Below are positions 17,197 to 25,373 of a stretch of DNA of 64,000 nt, in pieces. This stretch comes from DASSQJ01 sp963726295 (GTDB lineage Bacteria > Actinomycetota > Actinomycetes > Actinomycetales > Dermatophilaceae). A program made the position numbers and the translations under genes. The stretch covers positions 496,001 to 560,000 of the forward strand of contig CAVSBW010000012.1 in NCBI GenBank assembly GCA_963726295.1. Direction: 5' to 3'. The notes below the pieces were generated by a model that was given only the letters and a program-made list of their open reading frames with translations, ran no database searches and was not told the DNA's origin. Every line of letters begins with the position of its first letter. Position 1 is the stretch's first letter.

Positions 17197-18327
17197 TCAG
17201 CCGCCGAGCCGCTGCGGGCCGTCGTCCCCGAGCGGCAGGGTCGACTGGGCGGGCCCGCCGCGCGGCGCCTCGAGGCCCAGGTGGCTCCACGCGGCGGGCG
17301 TTGCCGCCCTCCCCCTGGGCGTCCTCAGGACGTACCCCTCGCGGACGAGGTAGGGCTCGGCGACGGTCTCGACCGTGTCCGACTCCTCCCCCACGGCCAC
17401 GGCCAGCGTGGAGAGCCCGACCGGTCCCCCGCCGAAGCGCCGACAGAGGGCGTCGAGCACGGCCCGGTCGAGGCGGTCGAGGCCCGCCTCGTCGACGTCG
17501 AACAGGGCCAGCGCCTCGCGGGCGGCGTGCCGGTCGACGTGGCCCTCACCGTGCACCTGGGCCCAGTCGCGGACCCGGCGGAGCAACCGGTTCGCAATGC
17601 GAGGGGTCCCCCGCGACCTGCCCGCGACCTCGGCGATACCCGGCTCGTCGGCCTCCACGCCGAGCAGCCGGGCCGACCGGTGGAGGATGGTCACGAGGTC
17701 GGCGACGTCGTAGTAGTCGAGGTGCCCGGTGAAGCCGAAGCGGTCGCGCAGCGGGGCGGGCAGCAGCCCGGCGCGGGTGGTGGCCCCGACGACGGTGAAT
17801 GGCGGCAGCTCGAGCGGGATGGCCGTGGCACCCGGGCCCTTGCCGACGATGACGTCGACCCGGAAGTCCTCCATCGCCAGGTAGAGCATCTCCTCGGCGG
17901 CGCGCGACATCCGGTGGATCTCGTCGAGGAAGAGCACCTCGCCCTCGTCGAGGCTGGAGAGGACGGCCGCGAGGTCGCCGGCGTGCTGGATGGCCGGACC
18001 GCTGGTGACCCGGATGGGGCGCTCGAGCTCGGCGGCCACGATCATCGCCAGGGTCGTCTTGCCGAGGCCGGGAGGACCGGAGAGCAGCACGTGGTCGGGG
18101 ACGCTGCCGCGCCGCCTCGCCGCCTCGAGCACCAGCCCGAGCTGGTCGCGCACCCGCGGCTGACCGGGGAACTCGGCCAGCCGGCGCGGGCGCAGGGCGG
18201 CCTCGACGACCCGCTCGTCCTCGCTACCGGCCGCGTCGACCACGCGCGCGGTGGCCTCCCACGAGCCGTCGCCCTCGCGCACCTCGCTGACGAAGCCGTT
18301 GGCGGGCGCCGCGGCGTCCCCGCTCAC
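17197..18327 (-). CDS. ruvB: Holliday junction ATPase RuvB
   Basis: RuvB is the hexameric motor for Holliday-junction branch migration. The 376-residue protein has the AAA+ Walker A GPPGLGKT at residues 84-91, Walker B FLDEIHRM, sensor/RuvB-specific VGATTRAGLLPAPLRDRFG, arginine-finger region, and C-terminal winged-helix DNA-binding domain (LVREGYVLRTPRGRAAT). It has an N-terminal extension of about 40 residues compared with E. coli RuvB. The start is GTG at 18327, overlapping the ruvA stop (GTGA). The C-terminal tail after the winged helix is a short Gly/Pro extension. Confidence 0.97.
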   Translation of the reverse strand: MSGDAAAPANGFVSEVREGDGSWEATARVVDAAGSEDERVVEAALRPRRLAEFPGQPRVRDQLGLVLEAARRRGSVPDHVLLSGPPGLGKTTLAMIVAAELERPIRVTSGPAIQHAGDLAAVLSSLDEGEVLFLDEIHRMSRAAEEMLYLAMEDFRVDVIVGKGPGATAIPLELPPFTVVGATTRAGLLPAPLRDRFGFTGHLDYYDVADLVTILHRSARLLGVEADEPGIAEVAGRSRGTPRIANRLLRRVRDWAQVHGEGHVDRHAAREALALFDVDEAGLDRLDRAVLDALCRRFGGGPVGLSTLAVAVGEESDTVETVAEPYLVREGYVLRTPRGRAATPAAWSHLGLEAPRGGPAQSTLPLGDDGPQRLGG

Positions 18328-18938
18328 GGCCGCAGCTCCCGCAGCGCGAGCCGGAGGAGGGTGGCGACGTCGGCATCGTCGGGTGCCGATCCGGCCACAC
18401 GGTCGACGGCCTCGGAGGCCTGCCTGGCGGTCCACCCGAGCCCGACGAGGGCCTCGGTGACCTGCTCCTGCCACGCGGCCGAGGCCGTGGCCGTGGCCTT
18501 CCGCAGCCCCGCGGCCGGGGCCTCGCCCGCGCCGTGGAGCGCGCCGACCTTGTCGCGGAGCTCGAGGACGAGCCGCTGCGCGGACTTCGCGCCGATGCCG
18601 GGGATGGCCGTCAGGGCCTTGGTGTCGCCGGTCGAGAGCGCCCGGGCGAGGTCGTCGGGCCCCATGACCGAGAGCATGGCCAGGGCCAGCCGGGGGCCGA
18701 CGCCGCTCACCGTCTGCACGGTCTCGAACATGTCGCGCTCCGCACCGGCCCCGAAGCCGTACAGGGTCAGGGAGTCCTCGCGGACGACGAGCGTGGTGGC
18801 GAGCTCGACGTTCTCGCCGCGACGGCAGCCGGACGCCGTGGCAGGGGTGGCGTGGACGAACATCCCCACTCCCCCGACCTCGACGACGACGTGGTCGAGC
18901 CCGACGTGCCCGACCCTCCCGCGGACCGAGGCGATCAC
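18324..18938 (-). CDS. ruvA: Holliday junction DNA-binding subunit RuvA
   Basis: RuvA (204 residues) binds four-way junctions and loads RuvB. Domain I is the OB fold at the N-terminus (IASVRGRVGHVGLDHVVVEV), domain II carries tandem helix-hairpin-helix motifs (TVSGVGPRLALAML and AIPGIGAKSAQRLVLEL), and the C-terminal domain III that contacts RuvB is VTEALVGLGWTARQASEAV. Both start and stop overlap their neighbours by 4 bp (ruvC upstream, ruvB downstream). The GTG at 18938 gives the family length and begins directly at the conserved VIASVRG. Confidence 0.97.
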   Translation of the reverse strand: MIASVRGRVGHVGLDHVVVEVGGVGMFVHATPATASGCRRGENVELATTLVVREDSLTLYGFGAGAERDMFETVQTVSGVGPRLALAMLSVMGPDDLARALSTGDTKALTAIPGIGAKSAQRLVLELRDKVGALHGAGEAPAAGLRKATATASAAWQEQVTEALVGLGWTARQASEAVDRVAGSAPDDADVATLLRLALRELRP

Positions 18939-19447
18939 CGGCGGGCCTCCTCGACCAGGACGGCCAGGCGTGCGGTCTGGGCTCCGCGCCAGGCGTGGCA
19001 GACGGCGAGAGCGAGGGCGTCGGCGGCGTCGGCCGGCCGCGGCGCGGCGTCGAGGCCGAGGATGCGGGTGACCATGGCGGTCACCTGCTTCTTGTCGGCC
19101 CGGCCCGAGCCGGTCACGGCCGCCTTGACCTCGGTGGGGGTGTGGAACACGACGGGGATGCCGCGCTTGGTCGCCGTGAGCAGCGCGATCGCCGTGGCGT
19201 GGGCCGTGGTCATCACGGAGGCGACGTTGACGTCGGCGAACACCCGCTCGACGGCCACGACGTCGGGCGCGTAGCGGGCGAGCCAGTCGTCGACCTGGGC
19301 CTCGAGGTAGACCAGCCGCTCCCCCGGGTCGCCGTCGCTCGGGGTGCGGACGACGCCCACCGCCACCATCGTGGCCCGCCCCGGACGGCCGTCGACGACG
19401 CCCAGACCACACCGGGTGAGGCCGGGGTCGACACCGAGCACGCGCAC
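18935..19447 (-). CDS. ruvC: Holliday junction resolvase RuvC
   Basis: RuvC (170 residues) cuts Holliday junctions. All four catalytic acids are present: D7 (GVDPGLTR), E67 (AVERVF), D140 and D143 (PADAADALALA). I chose the GTG at 19447 because AGGAGG lies 6 nt before it. The upstream GTG at 19474 would place that ribosome-binding site inside the gene and add nine unconserved residues. It heads the ruvC-ruvA-ruvB operon. A LexA-type palindrome and a -10 box lie just upstream, so SOS induction is likely. Confidence 0.96.
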   Translation of the reverse strand: MRVLGVDPGLTRCGLGVVDGRPGRATMVAVGVVRTPSDGDPGERLVYLEAQVDDWLARYAPDVVAVERVFADVNVASVMTTAHATAIALLTATKRGIPVVFHTPTEVKAAVTGSGRADKKQVTAMVTRILGLDAAPRPADAADALALAVCHAWRGAQTARLAVLVEEARR

Positions 19448-19492
19448 GGAGGGCCTCCTGGGGTCGGTGGGCACGGCGGGGCGCCCGGGTTA

Positions 19493-19504
19493 GAACACCT
19501 GTTC
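19493..19504 (-). promoter_or_regulatory. LexA (SOS) box upstream of ruvCAB
   Basis: GAACACCTGTTC is a perfect GAAC-N4-GTTC palindrome, the core of the actinobacterial LexA site (consensus TCGAAC-N4-GTTCGA). It lies about 46 nt upstream of the chosen ruvC start, just downstream of a TAGCGT -10 box (19517-19512 on the minus strand), where bound LexA would block transcription. Confidence 0.75.
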
Positions 19505-19511
19505 GGCGTCC

Positions 19512-19517
19512 ACGCTA
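19512..19517 (-). promoter_or_regulatory. Candidate -10 box of ruvC
   Basis: On the minus strand this reads TAGCGT (TANNNT). The expected transcription start near 19505 abuts the LexA palindrome. Confidence 0.4.
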
Positions 19518-19558
19518 CGGGAGGGCTCCGGTGCGCCCCCGGACCGACACGCGCGGGC

Positions 19559-20149
19559 TCAGGTCCGCGCGACCAGCAGGTAGCGCTCGTCCGCGATCTC
19601 GCGACCCCACAGCACCGGGTCGGCGAGCGGAGTGAGCACGGTGTCGGCCACGTGCGGCCCGACGAGCGCGCGGGCCTCGGCGGCGGTCAGACCGGCACCG
19701 GTGGACCAGCTGCCCTCGACGAGGACGAGCCGCCCGCCGGGGCGCAGCACTCGCACCCAGCGTGCCAGCGCCACGTGGGGGTCGGGCAGGGCCCAGAGCA
19801 CGTGGCGGCAGAGCACGACGTCGAGGGAGGAGTCGGCCAGCCCCGGGTCGGCGGCGTCACCGAGTCGGGGCAGGACGCCGGTGCCGGCGAGCTTGGCCGT
19901 GGCACGCCGCACCATCTCGGGCGAGAAGTCCACCGCGTCGACGCGGTGGCCCTCGTCGGTGAGGAGCCGCGTGAGGGTGCCGGTGCCGCAGCCGAGGTCG
20001 GCCACGTCTGCGGGAGCCGGTGGCAGGGCCGCCACGAGCAGGTCGCGCCACGCGGCGCGGGTGGAGGGGTCAGCGAGGCCGTGGTCGGCCTCGCGGTCGA
20101 AGTCGGACGCCTCCGCGTCCCAGAGGGCGGGGTCGGTGGCGGCGCTCAC
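19559..20149 (-). CDS. Class I SAM-dependent methyltransferase
   Basis: This 196-residue Rossmann-type methyltransferase has motif I VADLGCGTGTLTRLL (about residues 49-63), post-I VDAVDFSPEMV with the acidic ribose-binding residue, and motif VVLCRHVLWALPDP. It belongs to the Methyltransf_11/25 group of small-molecule enzymes; the substrate cannot be deduced. It follows yebC with a 4-bp overlap (ATGA), so it is co-translated with it. The ruvC promoter lies just beyond its stop. Confidence 0.85.
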   Translation of the reverse strand: MSAATDPALWDAEASDFDREADHGLADPSTRAAWRDLLVAALPPAPADVADLGCGTGTLTRLLTDEGHRVDAVDFSPEMVRRATAKLAGTGVLPRLGDAADPGLADSSLDVVLCRHVLWALPDPHVALARWVRVLRPGGRLVLVEGSWSTGAGLTAAEARALVGPHVADTVLTPLADPVLWGREIADERYLLVART

Positions 20150-20904
20150 TCGTCGTCGAGCTCGGCGAGGACGTCGTCGGGGATGTCGCCGTTGGCGAAG
20201 ACGTCCTGGACGTCGTCGGAGTCCTCGAGAGCCTCGATGACCCGGATCATCCTCTTGGCGCCCTCGAGGTCGAGGGGCACCTGCATGCTCGGGACCCAGG
20301 ACGCCTCGGCCGAGTCGTAGTCGACACCGGCGTCCTGCAGCGCCGTGCGGACGCCGACGACGTCACCGGCCTCGGACACGATCTCCCACGTGTCGCCGTT
20401 GTCGTTGACCTCCTCGGCGCCGGCCTCGAGGACCACCTCGAGGATGTCGTCCTCGCCGTGCTCCTCGGTCTTCGGGACGATGACGACGCCCTTGCGGGTG
20501 AAGAGGTACGACACCGAGCCCGGGTCGGCCAGCGACCCGCCGTTGCGCGTCAGCGCGGTGCGCACCTCCGCGGCCGCTCGGTTGCGGTTGTCGGTGAGGC
20601 ACTCGATGAGCACCGCCACCCCGCCCGGGGTGTAGCCCTCGTAGGTGATGTTCTCCCAGTTCGACCCGCCGGCCTCGGCACCGGAGCCGCGCTTGACGGC
20701 GCGGTCGATGTTGTCGTTCGGGACGGAGGACTTCTTGGCCTTCTGGATCGCGTCGTAGAGGGTCGGGTTGCCCGCCGGGTCGCCGCCACCGGTCCGGGCC
20801 GCGACCTCGATGTTCTTGATGAGCTTGGCGAAGAGCTTGCCGCGCTTGGCGTCGATCGCCGCCTTCTTGTGCTTCGTGGTCGCCCACTTGGAGTGGCCGC
20901 TCAT
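20146..20904 (-). CDS. yebC: YebC/PmpR family regulator
   Basis: The 252-residue protein opens with the diagnostic MSGHSKWATTKHKKAAIDAKRGKLF and contains PNDNIDRAVKRGSG. YebC proteins have been described as DNA-binding regulators and, more recently, as translation factors that relieve stalling at proline-rich stretches. Which role applies here is not shown by the sequence. AGAGGGA serves as RBS, and TAGGAT (20949-20944 on the minus strand) is a possible -10 box. It lies between pdxT and the ruvCAB region, as in most actinobacteria. Confidence 0.96.
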   Translation of the reverse strand: MSGHSKWATTKHKKAAIDAKRGKLFAKLIKNIEVAARTGGGDPAGNPTLYDAIQKAKKSSVPNDNIDRAVKRGSGAEAGGSNWENITYEGYTPGGVAVLIECLTDNRNRAAAEVRTALTRNGGSLADPGSVSYLFTRKGVVIVPKTEEHGEDDILEVVLEAGAEEVNDNGDTWEIVSEAGDVVGVRTALQDAGVDYDSAEASWVPSMQVPLDLEGAKRMIRVIEALEDSDDVQDVFANGDIPDDVLAELDDE

Positions 20905-20988
20905 GAACGCTCCCTCTGGTGTCCGGATCCGGTTCGACCGTCCATCCTAGGGGCGGCCCACCGACACCCCTGCGCCGCGGTCAGGGCG

Positions 20989-21597
20989 TCAGCGGTGGCG
21001 GCGAACGATGTCGGTGAACCAGGCGTGCACGCGGTGGTCGCCGGTGACCTCGGGGTGGAAGCTCGTGACGAGGAGGTCGCCCTGGCGCGCGGCGACGATC
21101 CGGCCCGCCGCGGGGCCGTGCTCGACGCGGGCCAGCACCTCGACGGACTCCCCCGCCTCCTCGACCCAGGGGGCCCGGATGAAGACGGCGCGCACCGGCT
21201 CCCCGCCCAGCTCGCGGATGTGGAGGTCCTCCTCGAAGGAGTCGACCTGGCGCCCGAAGGCGTTCCGGCGGACCAGGATGTCCATGCCCCCTAGCGTCTG
21301 CTGGCCGGCCGCGGCGTCGGTGAGCCGGTCCGCGAGCATGATCATCCCGGCGCACGACCCGTAGACGGGCATCCCGGACCCGATCCGCTCGCGCAGGGGC
21401 TGCTGGAGGTCGAAGACCCGCACGAGCTTGTCGATGGTCGTCGACTCCCCTCCCGGGATGACCAGTCCGTCGACCTCCTCGACCTCGGCGGGCCGGCGCA
21501 CGGTGCTGACGCGCGCGCCGGCACGCTCGAGCGCGACGAGGTGCTCGCGCACGTCGCCCTGGACGGCGAGCACGCCGATGTGCGGGGCGGAGGTCAC
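20989..21597 (-). CDS. pdxT: PLP synthase glutaminase subunit PdxT
   Basis: PdxT releases ammonia from glutamine for PdxS in pyridoxal 5'-phosphate synthesis. The 202-residue class I amidotransferase has the oxyanion motif PGGESTT (residues 48-54), nucleophile C82 in YGSCAGMI, and the H181/E183 pair in SFHPEV. Its usual neighbour pdxS lies 8.5 kb upstream on the same strand, separated by kynU and the pgs operon. PdxS and PdxT therefore cannot be translated from one short message here. Confidence 0.96.
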   Translation of the reverse strand: MTSAPHIGVLAVQGDVREHLVALERAGARVSTVRRPAEVEEVDGLVIPGGESTTIDKLVRVFDLQQPLRERIGSGMPVYGSCAGMIMLADRLTDAAAGQQTLGGMDILVRRNAFGRQVDSFEEDLHIRELGGEPVRAVFIRAPWVEEAGESVEVLARVEHGPAAGRIVAARQGDLLVTSFHPEVTGDHRVHAWFTDIVRRHR

Positions 21598-21753
21598 CCT
21601 GCCGATGCTAGGACCGCCCGCGCGGTGGCCGCCGGCCGCCCGACGGTTTCGGGCCGTTCCTCGTCATGACGCCCGGGAACGCCGCGCCACCGACGTGAGC
21701 GCGGCCGCTACGCTCGATGGTGCAGTCCGACCCCGGCGAGGAGGTGAGCGCGG

Positions 21754-22017
21754 ATGGCTCCCGGTGTGACCCTGGCCGTCATCGGCGCCGTCCTGACCTT
21801 CGCGATCAGGGCCCAGCCGAGTTTCATCGACCTCCGCGTCGTGGGGCTCATCCTCATGATCGCGGGGGCCGCGCTCATCTGGAACTCGCGACGGGGAGCC
21901 CTCCACGAGCGGGTGGTCACCCGCACCCGTGACCGGTCCCCGCAGTACGACCCCAGCCAGCCGGGGCAGCAGGGTGGCGCGACGCGCGAGACCATCCAGG
22001 AACGCGACTACGAGTAG
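21754..22017 (+). CDS. DUF6458-type small membrane protein
   Basis: The 87-residue product has two hydrophobic helices (about residues 5-18 and 28-45; LRVVGLILMIAGAALIW is the second) and a polar C-terminus rich in Arg, Gln and Ser. Size and layout match the small DUF6458 family common in high-GC actinobacteria; no function is known. GAGGAGGTGAG upstream of the ATG is a strong RBS. It is divergent from pdxT and followed by kynU with a 25-nt gap. Confidence 0.75.
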   Translation: MAPGVTLAVIGAVLTFAIRAQPSFIDLRVVGLILMIAGAALIWNSRRGALHERVVTRTRDRSPQYDPSQPGQQGGATRETIQERDYE

Positions 22018-22030
22018 CGGGCGGCAGCGC

Positions 22031-22036
22031 TACGGT
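22031..22036 (+). promoter_or_regulatory. Candidate -10 box, leaderless kynU transcript
   Basis: TACGGT (TANNNT) ends 6 nt before the kynU ATG, and no Shine-Dalgarno sequence is visible between them. Confidence 0.35.
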
Positions 22037-22042
22037 CGGTGC

Positions 22043-23278
22043 ATGTCGACGTTGACCGATCGGGCCCACCTCCTCGATGCCGAGCACGCGGGCACCGACC
22101 TGCGGGGCCGGTTCCGGCTGCCGGCCGGGATGGTCTACCTCGACGGCAACTCCCTGGGGGCGCTCCCCGCCGGCGTGGCGGAGGTGGTGGCCGACGTGGT
22201 GCACCGCCAGTGGGGCAACCGCCTCATCGAGAGCTGGAACGAGTCCGACTGGTGGGGCGCGCCGACACGGGTCGGAGACCGCATCGGCGGTCTCGTCGGT
22301 GCCGCCGAGGGGCAGGTCGTGTGCACTGACTCCACCACCGTGAACCTCTACAAGGTCGTGGTGGGGGCCGCCCGGATGCGTCCGGGCCGCGGGGTGGTGC
22401 TCACCGACCCGGCGTCCTTCCCGACGGACCTCTACGTCACCGAGGCCGCCGCGCGTGACGGCGGCCTGGTCGTCGAGCGCGTCGCGCCGCCCGACGCCCC
22501 CGCACGGGCAGCCGCGCTCGGTGACGACCTCGCCCTGGCCGCCTACAGCTCGGTCGACTACCGCACCGGCGAGCTGTGGGACCTGGCGGCGATCACCAGC
22601 GCCGCGCACGAGGTCGGCGCCCTCGTCTGCTGGGACCTCTGCCACTCGGCCGGGGTGCTCGAGGTCGACCTCGACGAGCACGGCGTCGACCTCGCCGTCG
22701 GGTGTGGGTACAAGTACCTCAACGGCGGGCCGGGGGCCCCCGCCTTCCTCTACGTCGCCCGCCGCCACCTCGACGACTTCGAGAACCCGATCGCCGGGTG
22801 GCACGGCCACGCGACCCCGTTCGCGATGGCCCCGGAGCACGTCCCCGCCCCCGGCATCGCGCGCGGGCGGGTGGGCACCCCCCCGCTGCTCTCGATGCTG
22901 GCGCTCGAGGCGGCCCTCGCGGCGTACGACGGCGAGTCGGTCGCGGCACTGCGGGCCCGGTCGCTCTCGCTCACGGGGTTCTTCATCGAGTGCCTGGACG
23001 CGCTCGTGCCCGGCACGGAGGTGGTGACGCCCCGTGACCCGGCCCGCCGCGGGTCGCAGGTCAGCCTTCGACACCCGGACGCCTATGCAGTCGTCCAGGC
23101 CCTCATCGCGCGCGGCGTGGTGGGCGACTTCCGTGAGCCCGACATCGTCCGGCTCGGGTTCGCGCCGATGTACCTGACGCACGGCGACGTCCTGCGCGCG
23201 GCGGGGCACCTCCACGAGGTGCTCGAGCGGCGGGAGCACGAGGACCCACGCTTCCGGGCCCGCGCGACCGTCACCTGA
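22043..23278 (+). CDS. kynU: Kynureninase
   Basis: Kynureninase is a PLP enzyme that cleaves kynurenine to anthranilate and alanine. The 411-residue fold-type I aminotransferase-like protein has the family N-terminus VYLDGNSLGALP, the cofactor Asp in WDLCHSAG (D198), and the PLP Lys K224 in GYKYLNGGPG. GWHGHATPF and GTPPLLSMLALEAAL match kynureninase active-site blocks. No tryptophan dioxygenase or kynurenine formamidase gene lies in the window. Its stop overlaps that of the convergent capA by 8 bp. It occupies the region that separates pdxT from pdxS. Confidence 0.93.
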   Translation: MSTLTDRAHLLDAEHAGTDLRGRFRLPAGMVYLDGNSLGALPAGVAEVVADVVHRQWGNRLIESWNESDWWGAPTRVGDRIGGLVGAAEGQVVCTDSTTVNLYKVVVGAARMRPGRGVVLTDPASFPTDLYVTEAAARDGGLVVERVAPPDAPARAAALGDDLALAAYSSVDYRTGELWDLAAITSAAHEVGALVCWDLCHSAGVLEVDLDEHGVDLAVGCGYKYLNGGPGAPAFLYVARRHLDDFENPIAGWHGHATPFAMAPEHVPAPGIARGRVGTPPLLSMLALEAALAAYDGESVAALRARSLSLTGFFIECLDALVPGTEVVTPRDPARRGSQVSLRHPDAYAVVQALIARGVVGDFREPDIVRLGFAPMYLTHGDVLRAAGHLHEVLERREHEDPRFRARATVT

Positions 23279-25373
23279 CGGGGGCGTCGACCCCGACGAG
23301 CGCGTCGTCGCGGCGTAGCCGCACGGAGCCGCCGGACGGCGACTCCACCGTGTCGTAGAGGCGACCGCCGGCCCCGGGAGCGGCCCACGAGACGAGGCGC
23401 ACGTCGTCGACGCCGAGGAAGCGCAGGGTCTGGCCGCCGTTCGGTGCCTGCACCCGCGCGAAGACCTGGGCGGCCACCATCCCGTCGGGCACGGTGAGGT
23501 CGAGGCGCACGGGGAGGCAGGCGTCGGCGTCGTGGCCGCCGGCCGGGACCTCGAGGACGTCCACGACGGCGCTGGCACCGGTCATCGCGGGGTACCAGCG
23601 CACCTCGAGTCGGCTCCCCTCGGCCGAGCGCCGCACCGCAGCGAGGAGCGACAGCTCCTCCCCCGGGGTCACCGGGGCACGGTGCTCCAGGGTCGCGATG
23701 ACGTCCTTCGTGCTGAGCGGCGACCGCGCGAGCTCCAGCCCCCGCGGTGCGTCCTCCGGCACCCCGGGAGTGACGCAGGCCGCCGCCGAGGTGACGCGCG
23801 CGTAGCGGCCGAGGGCCCAGAGGCGCTGCGGTGCGTCCTGCACGTCCTCGTCGAGGACGTTCCACAGCCGGTCCGCCCCGCGGTCGCGCCCGGTGGCGAC
23901 GTCGGCGAACTCTCCGGTGCCGAAGAGCAGGTCCGTGCCGACCCGGACGTCGGACTGCGCGGGCACCCACCAGCCCGGGGACACCCTCGCCGGCACCGCC
24001 GCGTCGAGCCGGACCGAGGTCCGCCGACCCGCGGTGGGACCGTCCAGGGAGAGGTGCGCGCCGCCGGTGTCGAGCCGGGCGGACCCCGGCACGGTACCGG
24101 CCGCGATCCGCGCGACCGAGTCCGCGAGGGCGCCGGACGCCGGACGCGGCCGGTAGCCGTCGATGAGGACCGGGTCCACACCGGCGGCGACGACGCGCCC
24201 ACCGCGCACGTCGACGCGGGCGAGGTAGGTCGGGAGCGTGTTCCACAGCTCCTGGTCGAAGGCGATGTTGCCCATGCTCTCGGCGAACACGGCCCCGCTC
24301 GTGCCGCTGATCCCCCCGACGACGTGCGGGTGTCCGCCGACGACGACCGCGGCACCGGCCACCTCGGCGGTCGCGGCGAGGTCGCGCACCTCACGCACCT
24401 GGGTGCGGACGTACTCCACCTCGCCGTGGATCATGACCACGACGACGTCGGCCCGCTCCCGGGCGGCGGCCACCTCACGCCCGAGCCGTCCCGTCTCGCA
24501 CTCGGCCGCCCCCGGCGAAGTGGCGGTGGCGACGTACGGCACCTCGTGCTGGCGGCCGGACACGGTGGTGCACCCGACGAAGGCCACCCGGACCCCGCGT
24601 GCCTCGACGACGGCCGGGGCCCATGCCCGGTCGGGTGTCGCTCCGGCTCCGAAGTGCGCGACCCCGGCCGCGTCGAGCGCCCGCACGGTGCTCTCCAGCC
24701 CGGGCCCGAGCGCGTCGGCGCTGTGGTTGTTGGCCAGCGACACGACGTCCACTCCCGCGAGGTGAAGCCCTTCCGCCATCGCGGTCGACGACGCGATGAC
24801 GAGGTCCTTGGTCGGGTGGAAGCCGGCCGCGCGACGACCGTCCCGCTCGACCACGGGGTCGTCGACCAGCGGGGTCTCGAGGTTGACGACGGCGAGGTCG
24901 GCGTCGTCGAGAAGTGGCTGCACCTGGTCAAGCACGGCCGCGTGCTCGGCGGGCGTGGCATTCGGCGACAGCACCGCCGGAGCGCCGTCCCTCGACTCGT
25001 AGAACCGGCGGCCCATCATCGCGTCCCCGCCGAAACGCATCGACAGCGCGGAGTCCCCGCTCCGGGTGAGCACCACGCGAGCCGGGTACCCCGGGTCGAG
25101 CACCTGGGCACGGTCGAGGTGCCCTGCCGCGGAGACCCGCGCGACGGCGGCCGGGGCGGCCGGTAGGGAGAACCGGCCGCCGTCGTCGGTCCGGACCTGC
25201 TCGACGCCGACGCGCACGACGGCACCCGCGACGGGTCCGCCGCGCTCGTCGACCACGACACCGGTGGTGCGCGCGCCGCCGCCGTCGACGCCGGCGCCGG
25301 CCCCCAGCTGGGCGACACCCCCGACGGCCACCGCCGACAGGGCCACGACGGCGAGGGTCCGCAGCGGGGTCAC
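23271..25373 (-). CDS. capA: CapA/PgsA-family poly-gamma-glutamate capsule protein
   Basis: The 700-residue extracytoplasmic protein starts with a signal-like helix (about residues 3-25, TLAVVALSAVAVGGVAQLG). Next comes a carboxypeptidase-regulatory-like beta domain (GVVVDERGGPVAGAVVRVG, about residues 38-105). The CapA metallophosphatase-like domain follows (about residues 110-430) with LSMRFGGDAMMGRRF, VVNLETPLVDD, LANNHSADALG and GGHPHVVGGI. The last 250 residues are beta-rich and unrecognised, possibly ligand or polymer binding. Bacillus PgsA is about 380 residues and lacks both extra domains. In Bacillus the protein is needed for poly-gamma-glutamate synthesis or export. GTG start overlaps the pgsC stop (GTGA). 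Confidence 0.88.
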   Translation of the reverse strand: MTPLRTLAVVALSAVAVGGVAQLGAGAGVDGGGARTTGVVVDERGGPVAGAVVRVGVEQVRTDDGGRFSLPAAPAAVARVSAAGHLDRAQVLDPGYPARVVLTRSGDSALSMRFGGDAMMGRRFYESRDGAPAVLSPNATPAEHAAVLDQVQPLLDDADLAVVNLETPLVDDPVVERDGRRAAGFHPTKDLVIASSTAMAEGLHLAGVDVVSLANNHSADALGPGLESTVRALDAAGVAHFGAGATPDRAWAPAVVEARGVRVAFVGCTTVSGRQHEVPYVATATSPGAAECETGRLGREVAAARERADVVVVMIHGEVEYVRTQVREVRDLAATAEVAGAAVVVGGHPHVVGGISGTSGAVFAESMGNIAFDQELWNTLPTYLARVDVRGGRVVAAGVDPVLIDGYRPRPASGALADSVARIAAGTVPGSARLDTGGAHLSLDGPTAGRRTSVRLDAAVPARVSPGWWVPAQSDVRVGTDLLFGTGEFADVATGRDRGADRLWNVLDEDVQDAPQRLWALGRYARVTSAAACVTPGVPEDAPRGLELARSPLSTKDVIATLEHRAPVTPGEELSLLAAVRRSAEGSRLEVRWYPAMTGASAVVDVLEVPAGGHDADACLPVRLDLTVPDGMVAAQVFARVQAPNGGQTLRFLGVDDVRLVSWAAPGAGGRLYDTVESPSGGSVRLRRDDALVGVDAPVR

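Noticed and set aside
22031..23578. Minus-strand frame opposite kynU
   Set aside because: Kynureninase has its PLP Lys and all conserved blocks on the plus strand.
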